Positions 43,251 through 54,416 are shown, counted from the stretch's first letter. The stretch is DNA of 64,000 bases from Gemmatimonadales bacterium (GCA_035502185.1 DATJUT010000007.1:1-64000); one strand, 5' to 3'. Notes: a model not told the origin generated them from the letters alone. Made by a program: numbers and translations.

Positions 43251-43440
43251 GAAGGCCCGAAGAGCGTGAGAGGTGAAAGGTGAGCGGTGAGACGGGCAGG
43301 TGAGAAGTGAGAGGCAGAGCGTGAGAAGGTCAAGGGGTCACGGCCGGTGAGACGCGAGAGGTGAGAGGCCCACCGCCGCCTCTCACCTCTCACCTCTCAC
43401 GGGAGCCTCTCACTCCTCACCTCTCACCTCTCACCTTCCG
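43251..43440. repeat. TCTCACC/GGTGAGA inverted-repeat array inside the secY-adk operon
   Basis: Bases 43258-43370 are GTGAGAGG/GTGAGAAG-type units, and 43379-43437 are CCTCTCACC units, again as mirror halves. GAGGTGAGAGG (43358-43368) pairs perfectly with 43379-43389 across a 10-base loop. The array separates secY from adk on the same strand, so it is part of the transcript unless a new promoter is used. No gene is seen in it. Confidence 0.85.
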
Positions 43441-44754
43441 TCACATGTATCTCTGCCGCCCGCGGAATCTGACCCTTCCCTCCTTCATGAACCCGTCGTA
43501 CTGCCGCAGGATCATGTGCTGCTGCATCTGCTGGACGGTGTCGAGCGCGACGCCCACCACGATCAGCAGCGCCGTGCCGCCGAACCGGAACGGGACGTTG
43601 AACCTGTCGAAGATGATGATCGGCATCACCGCGATCGCCGTGAGGAAGATCGCGCCGGGCAGCGTGACGCGCGACAGCACGTGGTCGATGTACTCGGCGG
43701 TGCGCGAGCCGGGCTTCACCCCGGGGATGAACCCGCCCTGCTTCTTGAGGTTCTCCGCCAGGTCCACCGGATTGAAGATGATCGCCGTGTAGAAGTAGGT
43801 GAAGAACACGATCAGCACCGTGTACAGCACGTAGTACACCCAGGAGCCCGGCTGGAAGTACTCCGCCAGGTCCTTCAGCGCCTGCACGTTGGAGAACTGG
43901 GCCAGGGTGCCCGGCACGATGATGATGGACTGCGCGAACACGATCGGCATCACGCCGGCCGAGTTGATCCGCAGCGGGATGAACGACTTCTGCCCCTCGC
44001 GGATCCGTCCTCGGCCCATCACCTTGCGCGGGATCTGGATCGGGATGCGGCGCGCCGCCACCGTGATGGCCACGGTCACCCACACCACGATCAGCATGAT
44101 GAAGGCCAGCACCACGAGCCGCGGCCAGTCCACGGCGCCGGTGCGCAGGTACTCCGCCGTCTTGCCGATCGCCGGCCAGCCGCCCTGCACGATCGAGAAG
44201 AAGATCAGCAGGCTCATCCCGTTCCCGAGGCCGCGCTCCGTGATCTGCTCGCCGAGCCACATCACGAACACGCCGCCCACGGTGAGCACGAAGGCCGTGG
44301 TGAGCCGGAAGCCCCAGCCCGGCGCGGCCACCGCGCCCTGGACGACGCCCTCGATGAAGATCGCGATGCCCCACGCCTGTCCGGCGGCGAGCCCGACGGT
44401 GAGGTAGCGCGTCCACTGGGTGATCTTCTTCCGCCCCTCCTCCTCCCGCTGGAGCTTCTCGACGTACGGGAAGACCGCGCCCATCAGCTGCCAGAAGATG
44501 CTGGCCGAGATGTACGGCATGATGCCGAGGGCGAAGACGGTCGCGCGCGACAGCCCGCCGCCCACGAACATGTCGTACATGCCCAGCAGACCGCCGCCCT
44601 GGCTCTTGAAGAACTGCGTGAGCGCGTTGACGTCCACGCCCGGCACGGTGATGTGGGAGCCCACCCGGTACAGCAGCAGGCACAGGAGCGTGAAGAGGAT
44701 CTTCTCCTTGAGCTCGGGGATCTTGAACAGGTTCGGGATCCGCGGCGCGGTCAC
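43441..44754 (-). CDS. secY: SecY protein translocase channel
   Basis: A 437-residue, ten-helix channel of the Sec translocon in the inner membrane. Conserved cytoplasmic loops (ERGLGNGMSLLIFFSIV, LKKQGGFIPGVKPG) and the plug region (LGIMPYISASIFWQLM) are present. The gene follows rplO by three bases, as in the spc operon. Its C-terminus ends RFRGRQRYM, directly next to the repeat array. Confidence 0.97.
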   Translation of the reverse strand: MTAPRIPNLFKIPELKEKILFTLLCLLLYRVGSHITVPGVDVNALTQFFKSQGGGLLGMYDMFVGGGLSRATVFALGIMPYISASIFWQLMGAVFPYVEKLQREEEGRKKITQWTRYLTVGLAAGQAWGIAIFIEGVVQGAVAAPGWGFRLTTAFVLTVGGVFVMWLGEQITERGLGNGMSLLIFFSIVQGGWPAIGKTAEYLRTGAVDWPRLVVLAFIMLIVVWVTVAITVAARRIPIQIPRKVMGRGRIREGQKSFIPLRINSAGVMPIVFAQSIIIVPGTLAQFSNVQALKDLAEYFQPGSWVYYVLYTVLIVFFTYFYTAIIFNPVDLAENLKKQGGFIPGVKPGSRTAEYIDHVLSRVTLPGAIFLTAIAVMPIIIFDRFNVPFRFGGTALLIVVGVALDTVQQMQQHMILRQYDGFMKEGRVRFRGRQRYM

Positions 44755-44757
44755 CGG

Positions 44758-45216
44758 CTACTCCTCGATTCTCCCGCCGGCGGCTTCGATCTTGGTGCGC
44801 GCCGGGGCGGAGACGGCGAGCCCCTTGATCACCAGCCCCTGGGGCGCCTCGCCGTCGCCCAGGACCTTGACGGGCCGGTCCGCGTCGGCCACGATCCCCG
44901 CCTCGGCCAGCGCGGCCGCCGTCACCTCGCGGCCGGCGAACGCGCCGAGCGCCTTGAGGTTCACGGGCTGCGCGGCCTGTTTGAACGGGTTCGTGAACCC
45001 GCGCTTCGGGACGCGCCGGATCAGGGGCATCTGCCCGCCCTCGAACCCGGGGCGCACGTGCCCCCCGGTGCGGGCCTTCTGGCCCTTGTGCCCGTGCCCG
45101 GACGTCTTGCCGTGCCCGGACCCGGGGCCGCGGCCGCGCCGCTTGGGCGGGTGGACCGAGCCCTTCGGCGGCTTCAGCGTGTCGAGACCGACCCTCTCGA
45201 CGACCTTGTCGGCCAT
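44758..45216 (-). CDS. rplO: Ribosomal protein L15
   Basis: 152 residues, 50S subunit. The glycine-rich N-terminus ([20 protein letters not shown]) and [20 protein letters not shown] are diagnostic. It overlaps the rpmD stop by one base and ends three bases before secY. Confidence 0.97.
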   Translation of the reverse strand: MADKVVERVGLDTLKPPKGSVHPPKRRGRGPGSGHGKTSGHGHKGQKARTGGHVRPGFEGGQMPLIRRVPKRGFTNPFKQAAQPVNLKALGAFAGREVTAAALAEAGIVADADRPVKVLGDGEAPQGLVIKGLAVSAPARTKIEAAGGRIEE

Positions 45217-45434
45217 CAGCCCTCCCCGACCGGCGTCACCTCGATGAGGTGCCGCACCTGGTTCAGCATGCCGCGGAGCGACGGCGAGTCCACCACCACC
45301 ACGACGTCCTGGTGGTGCTTGAGGCCGATGGCGCGCAGGGTCCGGCGGTGCGCCGCCGGATGCCCGATGCCGCTCCGCACCTGCTCGACCCGCAGCCGGC
45401 CCCCGGCCGCCCGCGCCTTCGACTTAGCTGGCAC
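45216..45434 (-). CDS. rpmD: Ribosomal protein L30
   Basis: 72 residues, 50S subunit. [25 protein letters not shown] is followed by [17 protein letters not shown] at 45434 overlaps rpsE by 11 bases. It is about 12 residues longer at the N-terminus ([11 protein letters not shown]) than the minimal form. Confidence 0.93.
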   Translation of the reverse strand: MPAKSKARAAGGRLRVEQVRSGIGHPAAHRRTLRAIGLKHHQDVVVVVDSPSLRGMLNQVRHLIEVTPVGEG

Positions 45435-46050
45435 GGCCCGGCTCCCCCTGGCGCGCCCGGTACCCCAGCGACGACACCTCGACGCCCCGCTCCTTGGCGA
45501 CCCGCTGCACGGTGGTGAGGTGCTTCAGGCCGTCGAGCGTGGCCCGCACCATGTTGTGCGGGTTGTTGCTGCCCAGGCTCTTGGTCAGGATGTCCTGGAC
45601 GCCGGCGCACTCGAGCACGGCGCGCACCGGCCCGCCGGCGATGACGCCGGTCCCGGACGCCGCCGGCTTGAGCAGCACCCGGCCCGCGCCGTGCTTGCCG
45701 ATGATCTCGTGCGGAATGGTCGCGCCGGTGCGCGGCACGCCCACGAGCGCGCGGCGCGCGGCCTCGACCGCCTTGCGCACCGCCTCGCTGACCTCGTTCG
45801 CCTTCCCGGTCGCGACGCCCACGTGGCCCGCCCCGTCCCCCACGGCCACCAGCGCATTGAAGCTGAAGCGCCGGCCGCCCTTCACGACCTTGGCGACGCG
45901 GTTGATGCTGATCACGTTCTCGATCAGCTCGCTCTCGCGGTCGCGGTCCCGGTCGCGCCGGTCGCGGCGCGGCGCATCGCGGTGCTGGCCCTGCGGCCCC
46001 TGCGGCCCGTGCGGCCCGTGCTGTCCCTGCTGCCCTGGCTCCCTGGCCAT
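45424..46050 (-). CDS. rpsE: Ribosomal protein S5 with collagen-like N-terminal extension
   Basis: 208 residues, 30S subunit, involved in decoding accuracy. The core begins at about residue 40 ([20 protein letters not shown]) with GNGRGHVG-type loop [11 protein letters not shown] and ends normally. The first 40 residues are Gly/Gln/Pro repeats ([18 protein letters not shown]) followed by an Arg/Asp stretch ([12 protein letters not shown]). That extension is absent from standard S5 (about 165 residues). Confidence 0.95.
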   Translation of the reverse strand: MAREPGQQGQHGPHGPQGPQGQHRDAPRRDRRDRDRDRESELIENVISINRVAKVVKGGRRFSFNALVAVGDGAGHVGVATGKANEVSEAVRKAVEAARRALVGVPRTGATIPHEIIGKHGAGRVLLKPAASGTGVIAGGPVRAVLECAGVQDILTKSLGSNNPHNMVRATLDGLKHLTTVQRVAKERGVEVSSLGYRARQGEPGRAS

Positions 46051-46053
46051 CCT

Positions 46054-46425
46054 CTAGAACTCCAGTCCGCCCTTGCGCGCGCCTTCGGCGACTGCCTTGA
46101 CGCGCCCGTGATAGGCGTAGCCCGCCCGGTCGAACACCACCCTGGTGATGCCGCGCTCCTTCGCCCGCTGGGCGAGGGCCATCCCGACGGCGTAGCCCCG
46201 CCCGACCTTGCCCTTGGCCGCCGGCTCCACCTTCTCCGAGTTGTCGGCGACGCCGAGCAGCACCACGCCCCGGTCGTCGTCCACCAGGTGGGCGTAGATG
46301 TGCTTCAGCGAGCGATACACCACCAGCCGCGGCCGCTCCATCGTCCCGCTGATCTTGCGCCGCACCCTGAGGTGCCGCCGGCGGCGGTGCTGGTTCGCCG
46401 ACTTGGGCTTGCGTACCGGTCTCAT
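46054..46425 (-). CDS. rplR: Ribosomal protein L18
   Basis: 123 residues, 50S subunit, 5S-rRNA binding. [15 protein letters not shown] and the C-terminal [25 protein letters not shown] are typical. Normal length and position between rplF and rpsE. Confidence 0.96.
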   Translation of the reverse strand: MRPVRKPKSANQHRRRRHLRVRRKISGTMERPRLVVYRSLKHIYAHLVDDDRGVVLLGVADNSEKVEPAAKGKVGRGYAVGMALAQRAKERGITRVVFDRAGYAYHGRVKAVAEGARKGGLEF

Positions 46426-46426
46426 G

Positions 46427-46975
46427 CTACTTGGTGGCCCCCGCCCCGGTCTTGCCGGCCTTGCGCCGGACGTGCTCGCCGGTGTAGCGGATGCCCTTGC
46501 CCTTGTAGGGCTCCGGCGGCCGCACGGCGCGGATCTCCGCCGCGACCCGCCCCACCAGCTCCTTGTCGCTCCCCGATACCTTCACCACCGTGGGCTGGTC
46601 GGCCGTGATCTTGATGCCGGCCGGCGCCTTGAACTCCACCGGGTGGGAGTAGCCCACCACCAGCGCCACGCCGTACGGCTTCGTCTCGGCGCGGTAGCCC
46701 ACGCCCACGATTTCCAGCGACTTCTCGTATCCCTTGGTGACGCCCTCGACCATGTTGGCCACCAGGGTCCGCGTGAGCCCGTGCAGCGACTTGTGCCACG
46801 CGTCGTCGGACGGCCGGCTCACGACCACCTGGCCGTCCTCGAGCTTCACCGCGAGGTCGCCCGGCACCCGGTGCGTCAGCTCGCCCCTGGGGCCCTTGAT
46901 CGAGACGGTGCCGCCGGCCACCGTGGCGGTGACGCCCTTGGGCAGCGGAACCGGCTTCCTGCCGATGCGCGACAC
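46427..46975 (-). CDS. rplF: Ribosomal protein L6
   Basis: 182 residues, 50S subunit near the factor-binding site. [14 protein letters not shown] starts it and [25 protein letters not shown] ends it, both classic. Separated from rplR by one base. Confidence 0.97.
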   Translation of the reverse strand: MSRIGRKPVPLPKGVTATVAGGTVSIKGPRGELTHRVPGDLAVKLEDGQVVVSRPSDDAWHKSLHGLTRTLVANMVEGVTKGYEKSLEIVGVGYRAETKPYGVALVVGYSHPVEFKAPAGIKITADQPTVVKVSGSDKELVGRVAAEIRAVRPPEPYKGKGIRYTGEHVRRKAGKTGAGATK

Positions 46976-46984
46976 GGCGCCCTC

Positions 46985-47383
46985 CTACCAGACCACGGCG
47001 AGCAGCTCGCCGCCCACGTGCGCCGTCCGCGCGTCGCGGTCGCTCATCAGCCCCTGCGGGGTCGAGAGGATCGCCATCCCGAGGCCGTTGCGGACCCGCG
47101 GGATCTGCCGCACGCCGACGTAGCGCCTGAGGCCCGGCGCCGACACGCGCTTCAGCTCGCGGATCACCGGCTCGTCGCCGTCGTGGTACTTGAGGTACAG
47201 CCGCAGCAGGCCGTGGCGGCCGTCGTCCAGGACGCTGAACTCCTGGATGTAGTGGTTGTCGCGCAGCAACCGCGCGATCTCCACCTTGAGCTTGGACACC
47301 GGGACGTCGACCCGCCGGTGCCGCGCCAGGCACGCGTTGCGGATCCGGGTCAGCATGTCTGCGACGGGATCGGTCATGCTCAT
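46985..47383 (-). CDS. rpsH: Ribosomal protein S8
   Basis: 132 residues, 30S subunit, rRNA-binding and in many bacteria the spc-operon translational repressor. DPVADMLTRIRNACLARH opens it; the C-terminal GLGMAILSTPQGLMSDRDAR is conserved. Whether it autoregulates here is not visible. Confidence 0.97.
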   Translation of the reverse strand: MSMTDPVADMLTRIRNACLARHRRVDVPVSKLKVEIARLLRDNHYIQEFSVLDDGRHGLLRLYLKYHDGDEPVIRELKRVSAPGLRRYVGVRQIPRVRNGLGMAILSTPQGLMSDRDARTAHVGGELLAVVW

Positions 47384-47426
47384 AGGTTCGCTCGACTCCT
47401 CCTCAACCGGACGGTCCGATCCGCGG

Positions 47427-47612
47427 TCACCAGCTGCTCTTCCGGACGCCCGGGATCTCGCCGCGCAGGGCCAGGTCCCGGAAGCAGATGCGGCACAGGC
47501 CGAACTTGCGCAGGGTCGCGCGCGAGCGGCCGCACCGCTGGCAGCGGTGGTACGCGCGGACCTTGAACTTCGGCGCCCGCTTGACCTTCTCGATCCAGCA
47601 CTTCTTGGCCAT
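47427..47612 (-). CDS. rpsN: Ribosomal protein S14, zinc-binding (type Z)
   Basis: 61 residues, 30S subunit. It keeps both CxxC pairs ([20 protein letters not shown]), so it is the short, zinc form and depends on zinc. The ATG is at 47612 between rplE and rpsH. No second, zinc-free S14 is in the window. Confidence 0.95.
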   Translation of the reverse strand: MAKKCWIEKVKRAPKFKVRAYHRCQRCGRSRATLRKFGLCRICFRDLALRGEIPGVRKSSW

Positions 47613-47629
47613 CGCTCCCCCGCCTCGAA

Positions 47630-48349
47630 TCAGCTCACGTCCACCGGCTGCTCGCCGTGGAACGGCACGCCCAGCTCCCGCAGCAGCGCCATCGCCACGT
47701 CGTCGCGGCCGGCGCTGGTCACGATCGTGATGTCCATCCCGTGGATCCGCTCGACCTTGTCGAAGTCGATCTCCGGGAAGATCATCTGCTCCTTGATGCC
47801 GAAGGTGTAGTTCCCCCGGCCGTCGAAGCTCCGGGTCGGCAGCCCGCGGAAGTCGCGGATGCGCGGCACCGCCATGTTGATGAACCGGTCCAGGAACTCC
47901 CACATCCGCGCCCCCCGCAGGGTCACGCTGGCGCCGATCGGCATCCCGGCCCGGAGCGAGAAGTTCGAGATCGCCTTCTTGGCCCGGGTCACCATCGCCT
48001 TCTGCCCGGTGATCTGGCCCATCTCGGCCACGATCGCCTCGAGCGCCTTGGGCGCCTTCTGCGCCTCCCCGAGCCCGACGTTCAGCACCACCTTCACGAC
48101 CCGCGGAATCTGGTGCGGGTTGGTGAAGCCGAACCGGCGCGCCAGCGCCGGCCGCGCCCGCTCCGCGTAGGTGATGGCGAGCCGGGCCGGCGGCGCCGGC
48201 TCGTACACCACCGGCGGGCCCTTGGGCTCGGCCGCCGCCTCCGCATCCCTGCCCTTGCCCCCGCTCTTGCCGCCCTTCTGCTCGCGCGGCGGCTTGGGAG
48301 GCTTCGCGGCCTTGGGCTCCGCCGCTTCCGGCTTCGTCTCTTCCGCCAT
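47630..48349 (-). CDS. rplE: Ribosomal protein L5 with long N-terminal extension
   Basis: 239 residues, 50S subunit, 5S-rRNA contact. The L5 core begins near residue 58 ([17 protein letters not shown]) and is normal to the end ([22 protein letters not shown]). The first 57 residues are Lys/Pro/Ala/Glu-rich ([20 protein letters not shown]). ATG at 48349 has AAGG upstream and no later ATG exists before the core, so the extension appears real. Confidence 0.95.
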   Translation of the reverse strand: MAEETKPEAAEPKAAKPPKPPREQKGGKSGGKGRDAEAAAEPKGPPVVYEPAPPARLAITYAERARPALARRFGFTNPHQIPRVVKVVLNVGLGEAQKAPKALEAIVAEMGQITGQKAMVTRAKKAISNFSLRAGMPIGASVTLRGARMWEFLDRFINMAVPRIRDFRGLPTRSFDGRGNYTFGIKEQMIFPEIDFDKVERIHGMDITIVTSAGRDDVAMALLRELGVPFHGEQPVDVS

Positions 48350-48355
48350 GGTCCC

Positions 48356-48745
48356 TTACCGGTTCCGCGGGATCGGCTCGCCCGAGCGCACCGACACGCG
48401 CTCGACCGTCCCGTCCGTGTCCACCCGGCGCCGCACCCGGGTCGGGTGGTCGTCCTTGGGATCGATCAGCATCACCTTGGAGGCGGCGATCGGCGCGGCG
48501 AACTCCACGATCTGGCTCTCCTCGCCCTGCTGCCGCGCCCGGCGGTGGCGCTTGACGATGTTCACGCCCTCCACCACCACCCGGCCCTTGGCGGGCAGCG
48601 CGCGCAGCACCTTGCCGCGCTTGCCCTTCTCCTCGCCCGAGATCACCACCACCAGGTCGCCCTTGGTGATGTGGAGCCGGGCCCGCGCCCGCCGCACCGG
48701 CTTCCCCTTGGCGCGCTCGCGCTTGCGATACACCAGCCGGCGCAT
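48356..48745 (-). CDS. rplX: Ribosomal protein L24
   Basis: 129 residues, 50S assembly initiator. The KOW motif is [20 protein letters not shown] followed by [13 protein letters not shown]. The N-terminus has a 23-residue basic addition ([20 protein letters not shown]) relative to the shortest L24 proteins. Confidence 0.95.
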   Translation of the reverse strand: MRRLVYRKRERAKGKPVRRARARLHITKGDLVVVISGEEKGKRGKVLRALPAKGRVVVEGVNIVKRHRRARQQGEESQIVEFAAPIAASKVMLIDPKDDHPTRVRRRVDTDGTVERVSVRSGEPIPRNR

Positions 48746-48746
48746 G

Positions 48747-49115
48747 CTAGAGCACCTCCGGCGCCAGGCTCACGATCTTCATGAACCGCTTCTCCCTGAG
48801 CTCGCGGCCCACGGGCCCGAAGATGCGGGTCGCCCGGGGCTCCCCCTGCTCGTCGATGATCACCGCGGCGTTCTCGTCGAACCGGATGTAGCTGCCGTCC
48901 TTGCGCCGCGTCTCCTTGGCGGTGCGCACCACGACCGCGCGCGCGACCTCGCCCTTCTTCACCGTGCCGGTCGGCAGGGCGTCCTTGATGGCGACGATCA
49001 CCACGTCGCCCAGCCCGGCGTACCGGCGCTTCGAGCCGCCGAGCACCCGGATGACCAGGGCCCGCTTCGCGCCCGAGTTGTCGGCGATCCTGAGGATCGA
49101 TTCCTGCTGGACCAC
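48747..49115 (-). CDS. rplN: Ribosomal protein L14
   Basis: 122 residues, 50S subunit at the subunit interface. [21 protein letters not shown] and [26 protein letters not shown] are canonical. Normal length. Confidence 0.98.
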   Translation of the reverse strand: MVQQESILRIADNSGAKRALVIRVLGGSKRRYAGLGDVVIVAIKDALPTGTVKKGEVARAVVVRTAKETRRKDGSYIRFDENAAVIIDEQGEPRATRIFGPVGRELREKRFMKIVSLAPEVL

Positions 49116-49124
49116 GGCCGCCTC

Positions 49125-49400
49125 CTACTTCGCCCGCTCGACGATCTCGACGACCCGCCAGCGCTTGGTCTTCGACAGCGGCCGGGTCTCCATGATCCGC
49201 ACCAGGTCGCCGACGTGCGCCTCGTTGCGCTCGTCGTGCGCCACCACCCGGCTGCTGCGCGTCGCCTGCTTCGCGTACAGGCCGTGGGTCACGCGGCGGC
49301 CGATCGTCACCACGACCGACTTGTTCATCCGGTCGCTCACGACCGTGCCCGTCCGGGTCTTGCGCTGCGCCCGCGGCCGCTCCTGCCGAGCCTCGCTCAT
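49125..49400 (-). CDS. rpsQ: Ribosomal protein S17
   Basis: 91 residues, 30S primary rRNA binder. [23 protein letters not shown] and [24 protein letters not shown] are typical. ATG overlaps the rpmC stop by four bases (ATGA). Confidence 0.97.
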   Translation of the reverse strand: MSEARQERPRAQRKTRTGTVVSDRMNKSVVVTIGRRVTHGLYAKQATRSSRVVAHDERNEAHVGDLVRIMETRPLSKTKRWRVVEIVERAK

Positions 49401-49621
49401 GGGGCCTTCGCCTTCGCCTTGGCGGCGCGCTCGGCCAGCACCGTCTTGAGACGGGCGACCGTGCGCCGCGCGGTCTTCAGATCCATCGGGTTGCCGAGCA
49501 CCTCGGTCGCCGCCTTGAAGCGCAGGCCGAACGACTCCTTCTCGTACTCGGCCAGCTTGGCCGTGAGCTCCGCATCCGTCAGCTCGCGGATCTGCACCGT
49601 GGTGAGCTTGGTCAGTGCCAC
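49397..49621 (-). CDS. rpmC: Ribosomal protein L29
   Basis: 74 residues, 50S subunit at the exit tunnel. Helical hairpin [22 protein letters not shown] and [17 protein letters not shown]. Normal position between rplP and rpsQ. Confidence 0.95.
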   Translation of the reverse strand: MALTKLTTVQIRELTDAELTAKLAEYEKESFGLRFKAATEVLGNPMDLKTARRTVARLKTVLAERAAKAKAKAP

Positions 49622-49625
49622 TGCC

Positions 49626-50036
<411 letters not shown>

Positions 50037-50038
50037 GC

Positions 50039-50698
50039 TCAGGCCCCCGTGCTGTAGGTGCGGCCGCGCGCGTCTTCCACGACCTCGCCCTTGAAGATCC
50101 AGGTCTTGACGCCGATGGTGCCGAAGGTCGTCTTGGCGGTCGCGGTGGCGTAGTCCACGTCGGCCCGCAGCGTGTGCAGCGGCACCCGCCCCTCGTGGTA
50201 GCCCTCCACCCGCGCGATCTCCGCCCCGCCCAGCCGCCCGCCGCACTTGATCTTGATCCCCTGGGCGCCCATCCGCATCGCCGACTGCACGGCGCGCTTC
50301 ATCGCGCGGCGGAAGCTGATGCGCTGCGCCAGCTGGTGCGCGACGTTGTCGGCCACCAGCTGCGCGTCCAGCTCGGGGCGCTTGATCTCCTCGACGTTGA
50401 TCCCCACTTCCTTGCTGGTGAGCTGCGCCAGCTCGTCGCGCAGCTTGTCCACCTCGGCCCCGCGCTTGCCGATCACCACGCCCGGCCGCCCGGTGTGCAC
50501 CGTCACCAGGACCTTGCCCGGCTTGCGCTCGATGTGCACGTCGCTGATGGCCGCGTGCTGGAGCCGGGTCCGCAGGTAGGTGCGGATCAGCTCGTCCTCC
50601 TTGAGCAGCGCCGGGAAGTCCCGGTTCGCGAACCAGCGGGAACGCCACGGCTTGACGATGCCGAGCCGGAAACCATGGGGATGCGTCTTCTGTCCCAC
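50039..50698 (-). CDS. rpsC: Ribosomal protein S3
   Basis: 219 residues, 30S head, mRNA entry. [24 protein letters not shown] and the KH domain ([17 protein letters not shown]) are canonical. Normal length. Confidence 0.98.
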   Translation of the reverse strand: MGQKTHPHGFRLGIVKPWRSRWFANRDFPALLKEDELIRTYLRTRLQHAAISDVHIERKPGKVLVTVHTGRPGVVIGKRGAEVDKLRDELAQLTSKEVGINVEEIKRPELDAQLVADNVAHQLAQRISFRRAMKRAVQSAMRMGAQGIKIKCGGRLGGAEIARVEGYHEGRVPLHTLRADVDYATATAKTTFGTIGVKTWIFKGEVVEDARGRTYSTGA

Positions 50699-50700
50699 CG

Positions 50701-51057
50701 CTAACGCTCCTTGGTCGCCACGAGGATGGTGACGTGGCTGGTCCGCTTCTTCAGGGGCGTCGCGCGCCCCATCGCCGCCGGCATGAACCGCTTCAGGGTC
50801 GGGCCCTCGTCCACCATCACCGTCTTCACGAACAGCCGGTCCTCGTCGAACCGCTCGGACGCCCGCTCCGCCTTGATCTTCGCGTTCGCCACGGCCGACA
50901 GCAGCACCTTCCGCACCGGCACCGCGGCGCCCTTCTTGCTGAACTTGAGGATCGAGAACGCCTCGCCCACCGGCCGCCCGCGGATCAGGTCCACCACGAG
51001 CCGCACCTTGCGCGCCGACTGGCGCAGCGTCCGCTGGACCGCCCGCGCCTCGGTCAT
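50701..51057 (-). CDS. rplV: Ribosomal protein L22
   Basis: 118 residues, 50S tunnel protein. [26 protein letters not shown] and [15 protein letters not shown] are diagnostic. Its start overlaps the rpsS stop (ATGA). Confidence 0.97.
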   Translation of the reverse strand: MTEARAVQRTLRQSARKVRLVVDLIRGRPVGEAFSILKFSKKGAAVPVRKVLLSAVANAKIKAERASERFDEDRLFVKTVMVDEGPTLKRFMPAAMGRATPLKKRTSHVTILVATKER

Positions 51058-51398
51058 GGCTTCGCCGCCGCCGCCGGGGCCGGCGTCGCGGCCGGCGCGC
51101 CGCCCTCGGCCTCCAGCTTGGCCTTCTTGTCGGCCGACATCTTGCCGCTGTGGCCGCGGAACAGCCGGGTCGGCGCGAACTCGCCCAGCTTGTGGCCGAC
51201 CATGTTCTCGCTCACGTACACCGGCACGAACTTGTTGCCGTTGTGGACGGCCAGCGTGTGGCCCACGAAGTCGGGGGTCACGGTGGACGCCCGCGACCAG
51301 GTCTTGAGCACCCGCTTCTCGTTCTTGGTGTTCAGCTCGTGGATCCGCTTGAGCAGCCGCTCGTCCACGAACGGGCCCTTCTTGACGCTGCGGGACAT
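51054..51398 (-). CDS. rpsS: Ribosomal protein S19 with Ala-rich tail
   Basis: 114 residues, 30S head. [19 protein letters not shown] and [18 protein letters not shown] are canonical. After residue 92 there is a 20-residue Ala/Pro tail ([16 protein letters not shown]) not seen in typical 92-residue S19. ATG at 51398 overlaps the rplB stop by one base (TAATG). Confidence 0.96.
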   Translation of the reverse strand: MSRSVKKGPFVDERLLKRIHELNTKNEKRVLKTWSRASTVTPDFVGHTLAVHNGNKFVPVYVSENMVGHKLGEFAPTRLFRGHSGKMSADKKAKLEAEGGAPAATPAPAAAAKP

Positions 51399-52237
51399 TA
51401 TCGCGTCGCCTTCCCGCGCTTGTGGCCGCGGATGATGAGTTTGTTGCTGGCCTTCTTCTTGTGCCGGGTCTTCACGCCCTCCGGCTTGCCCCACGGGCTC
51501 ACCGGCGGCCGGCCGCCGCTCGACTTCCCCTCGCCGCCGCCCAGCGGGTGGTCCACCGGGTTCTTCGCCACGCCGCGGACCTTGGAGCGCCGGCCGAGCC
51601 AGCGCGACTTGCCCGCCTTGCCGATGCTCTCCAGCTCGTGCTCGACGTTGCCCACCTGGCCGATCGTGGCCAGGCACACGCCGCGCACCAGGCGCACCTC
51701 GCCGCTCATCATCTTGAGCGTGACCATCGCGCCTTCCTTGGCCACCACCTGGACCGCGGCGCCGGCCGAGCGGGCCATCTGCCCGCCGCGCCCGGGCTTG
51801 AGCTCGACGTTGTGCACCGTGGTGCCCAGCGGCACCTCGGCCAGCGGCACCGCGTTGCCGAGCCGGATGTCGGCGCCCGGCCCGGAGTTGACCGCGTCGC
51901 CCACGGCCAGGCCGCGGGGGTGCAGGATGTAGCGCTTCTCGCCGTCGCTGTACTGGATCAGCGCCAGCCGCGCCGAGCGGTTGGGGTCGTACTCGATCGC
52001 GGCCACCTTGCCGGGGATGCCGAACTTGTCGCGGCGGAAGTCCACCCGCCGGTACATCCGCTTGTGCCCGCCGCCCCGGTAGCGGGTGGTGACGTGCCCC
52101 TGGTTGTTGCGGCCGCCCTGCGAGCGCAGCGGCTCCAGGAGCGACTCCTCGGGCGCCTTCTTGGTGATCTCGTCGAAGTCCGAGATGATCCGGAAGCGCG
52201 TGCCCGGCGTGACGGGCTTGAACTGGCGGATGCCCAT
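51398..52237 (-). CDS. rplB: Ribosomal protein L2
   Basis: 279 residues, 50S subunit, needed for peptidyl transfer. [20 protein letters not shown] begins it; [20 protein letters not shown] holds the conserved His of the catalytic-centre loop. Normal length. Confidence 0.98.
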   Translation of the reverse strand: MGIRQFKPVTPGTRFRIISDFDEITKKAPEESLLEPLRSQGGRNNQGHVTTRYRGGGHKRMYRRVDFRRDKFGIPGKVAAIEYDPNRSARLALIQYSDGEKRYILHPRGLAVGDAVNSGPGADIRLGNAVPLAEVPLGTTVHNVELKPGRGGQMARSAGAAVQVVAKEGAMVTLKMMSGEVRLVRGVCLATIGQVGNVEHELESIGKAGKSRWLGRRSKVRGVAKNPVDHPLGGGEGKSSGGRPPVSPWGKPEGVKTRHKKKASNKLIIRGHKRGKATR

Positions 52238-52241
52238 GGCG

Positions 52242-52541
52242 TCAGCCCTCGAAGATCGGAATCACGTCGCCCTCCTTCAGGACGACGATCGCCTTCTTCC
52301 ACTTGGGGCGGCGCCCCGTCCGGCCGCGGCCCAGGCCGCCGGCCCGGCGCTCCTTGGCGCGCATCTGCATCGTCCGCACGTCCTTCACCGTGACGGCGAA
52401 CAGGTGCTCGATCGCGTCGCGGATCTCGGGCTTGGTGGCGGCGGGGTCGACCCGGAAGGTGTAGATCTTCCGGTTCTCGTACATCGCCGACGACTTCTCC
52501 GTCACCAGCGGCTTGACGATCGCGCGATACAGCGCCGGCAT
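52242..52541 (-). CDS. rplW: Ribosomal protein L23
   Basis: 99 residues, 50S tunnel exit, docking site for trigger factor and [27 protein letters not shown] and [20 protein letters not shown] are typical. Confidence 0.97.
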   Translation of the reverse strand: MPALYRAIVKPLVTEKSSAMYENRKIYTFRVDPAATKPEIRDAIEHLFAVTVKDVRTMQMRAKERRAGGLGRGRTGRRPKWKKAIVVLKEGDVIPIFEG

Positions 52542-52544
52542 GGC

Positions 52545-53480
52545 CTACTCCTTCTTCCCCGGCTTCTTGCCGGACTTGCCCTTCTTGGTCTCGCGCGCGG
52601 GCGCCTTCGCCTTCGGCGCCGGCTTCCTGGCCGCCGGCTTCTTCGCCTCGGCCTTCGCCGGCTTCGCGGCCGCCCTCGCCGGGGCCGCGCCCTTCTTCTC
52701 CGCCGCCTTCCGGGCCGGCGGCGCGGCCTTGGCCTTGGCCGGCCGGGTCTCCGCCTTGGTCCGCTTCGGCGGCTTCTCGCGCGGTGCCGGCGCGATGGCC
52801 GACGCCTCGCTCCCCGGCTCCAGCGCGCCCAGCGCCGGCTCCTCGATCACCAGCGCCTCGGCCCGCAGGATGTCGTAGGCCGACGCGTCGGCGTAGCGCA
52901 TCACCGCCACGTTCTGGAGGTTGCGCGCGGAGAGCAGCAGGTTCGGGTTCTGCGCCTCGGTGAGCACCAGCACCCGGCGGTCCTCGATGCCCATCTTGCC
53001 CAGCAGCTCGGCCACGCGGCGGGTCTTCGGCTCCTCGAACTGGAGGGGCGCGATGACGTGGATCGCCACCTCGCGGGCGCGCGCGTTCAGCGCCGAGCGC
53101 CTCGCCAGCCGGCGCACCTTGCGCGGGATGCCGCGCCGGTAGTCGCGGGGGAGCGGGCCGAAGATCGTGCCGCCGCCGGGCCACAGCGGCGAGCGGGTGG
53201 AGCCCTGCCGCGCCCGCCCGGTGCCCTTCTGCCGCCACGGCTTCTGGTTGCCGCCGGTGACGAAGCTGCGGGTCTTGGTCTGGGCGGTGCCCTGCCGCTG
53301 GTTGGCCAGGAACGTGGTCACCGCCTGGTGCAGCGCGGCCGCGTGGACCGTGCCGTCGAACGGATCGGCCGGCAGCCGCACCGCGCGCGGCCGGCGGGTG
53401 CCGTCCGCGGCGTAGGCCAGGGCCTCGAGCGCGGCCTCCGCGCCGGCGGCCGGCCGGCGGGTGTTCGGCGCGTCGCTCAC
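52545..53480 (-). CDS. rplD: Ribosomal protein L4 with long Lys/Ala C-terminal extension
   Basis: 311 residues, 50S tunnel protein. The core ([44 protein letters not shown]) is normal for about 215 residues. The last 95 residues are Lys/Ala/Pro-rich ([21 protein letters not shown] onward), a low-complexity cationic tail absent from standard L4. GTG at 53480 overlaps the rplC stop (GTGA). Confidence 0.96.
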   Translation of the reverse strand: MSDAPNTRRPAAGAEAALEALAYAADGTRRPRAVRLPADPFDGTVHAAALHQAVTTFLANQRQGTAQTKTRSFVTGGNQKPWRQKGTGRARQGSTRSPLWPGGGTIFGPLPRDYRRGIPRKVRRLARRSALNARAREVAIHVIAPLQFEEPKTRRVAELLGKMGIEDRRVLVLTEAQNPNLLLSARNLQNVAVMRYADASAYDILRAEALVIEEPALGALEPGSEASAIAPAPREKPPKRTKAETRPAKAKAAPPARKAAEKKGAAPARAAAKPAKAEAKKPAARKPAPKAKAPARETKKGKSGKKPGKKE

Positions 53481-54100
53481 GCGCCCTCCTTCGACACCGT
53501 CACGATGCCGCGCATCGGCCCGGGGACGGCGCCGCGCACGTACAGCAGGTTCTTCTCGCCGTCCACCTTGGCCACCAGCAGGTTGATCTCGGTGGACCGC
53601 TCGGCGCCCATGTGGCCGGGCATCCGCTTGCCCTTGATCACCCGCGACGGGTCGGTGCCGGCGCCGACCGAGCCCGGCTTGCGGAAGCGGGTGTTGCCGT
53701 GGGTGGCGGGGCCGCCGCCGAAGTGGTGGCGGTGCACCACGCCCTGGAAGCCGCGGCCCTTGGAGACGCCGGTCACCTTGACCCGCTCGCCCGCGGCGAA
53801 GGCGGCGACGGTGACCACGGCCCCGCGCTCGGGCGCCTCGCCGCGCGCGGGAAACTCGCGCAGCACCCGGGGCGCGGCGTCGAGGCCGGCCTTGGCGGCG
53901 TGGCCGCGCTCGGCCTTGGTCGAGCGCTTCGCCTTGGCGGCGCCGAAGCCGAGCTGCACGCGCGCCGGCTGGCCCTCGCGCGCGGGCCGCACCTGCACGA
54001 CCGGGCAGGGCCCCGCCTCGATCACCGTCACCGGCGTCGCGGTCCCGTCCTCGGCGAACAGCTGCGTCATCCCCAGTTTACGGCCGATGATCGCGTCCAT
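53477..54100 (-). CDS. rplC: Ribosomal protein L3
   Basis: 207 residues, 50S subunit near the peptidyl-transferase centre. [20 protein letters not shown] and [22 protein letters not shown] with the conserved Gln/His region are diagnostic. Normal length. Confidence 0.98.
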   Translation of the reverse strand: MDAIIGRKLGMTQLFAEDGTATPVTVIEAGPCPVVQVRPAREGQPARVQLGFGAAKAKRSTKAERGHAAKAGLDAAPRVLREFPARGEAPERGAVVTVAAFAAGERVKVTGVSKGRGFQGVVHRHHFGGGPATHGNTRFRKPGSVGAGTDPSRVIKGKRMPGHMGAERSTEINLLVAKVDGEKNLLYVRGAVPGPMRGIVTVSKEGA

Positions 54101-54102
54101 CG

Positions 54103-54416
54103 CTATTCCACCTTGATCTCCACGTCCACGCCGGCCGGCAGGTCGAGCTTGGTGAGCGCATCCACCGTCTGCGGCCGCGAGTCCAGGATGTCGATCAGCC
54201 GCTTGTGCGTCTTCAGCTCGAACTGCTCGCGGCTCTTCTTGTCCACGTGCGGGCTGCGGAGCACGGTCCAGCGCTGCGTCTTGGTGGGCAGCGGGATCGG
54301 CCCCGAGACCTGGGCGCCCGTCTTCTCCGCGGTGCGCACGATGTCCGCCGAGGCCTGGTCGATCACCGCGTGATCGAACGCCTTGAGGCGGATGCGGATG
54401 CGGCCTTTCACCGTCG

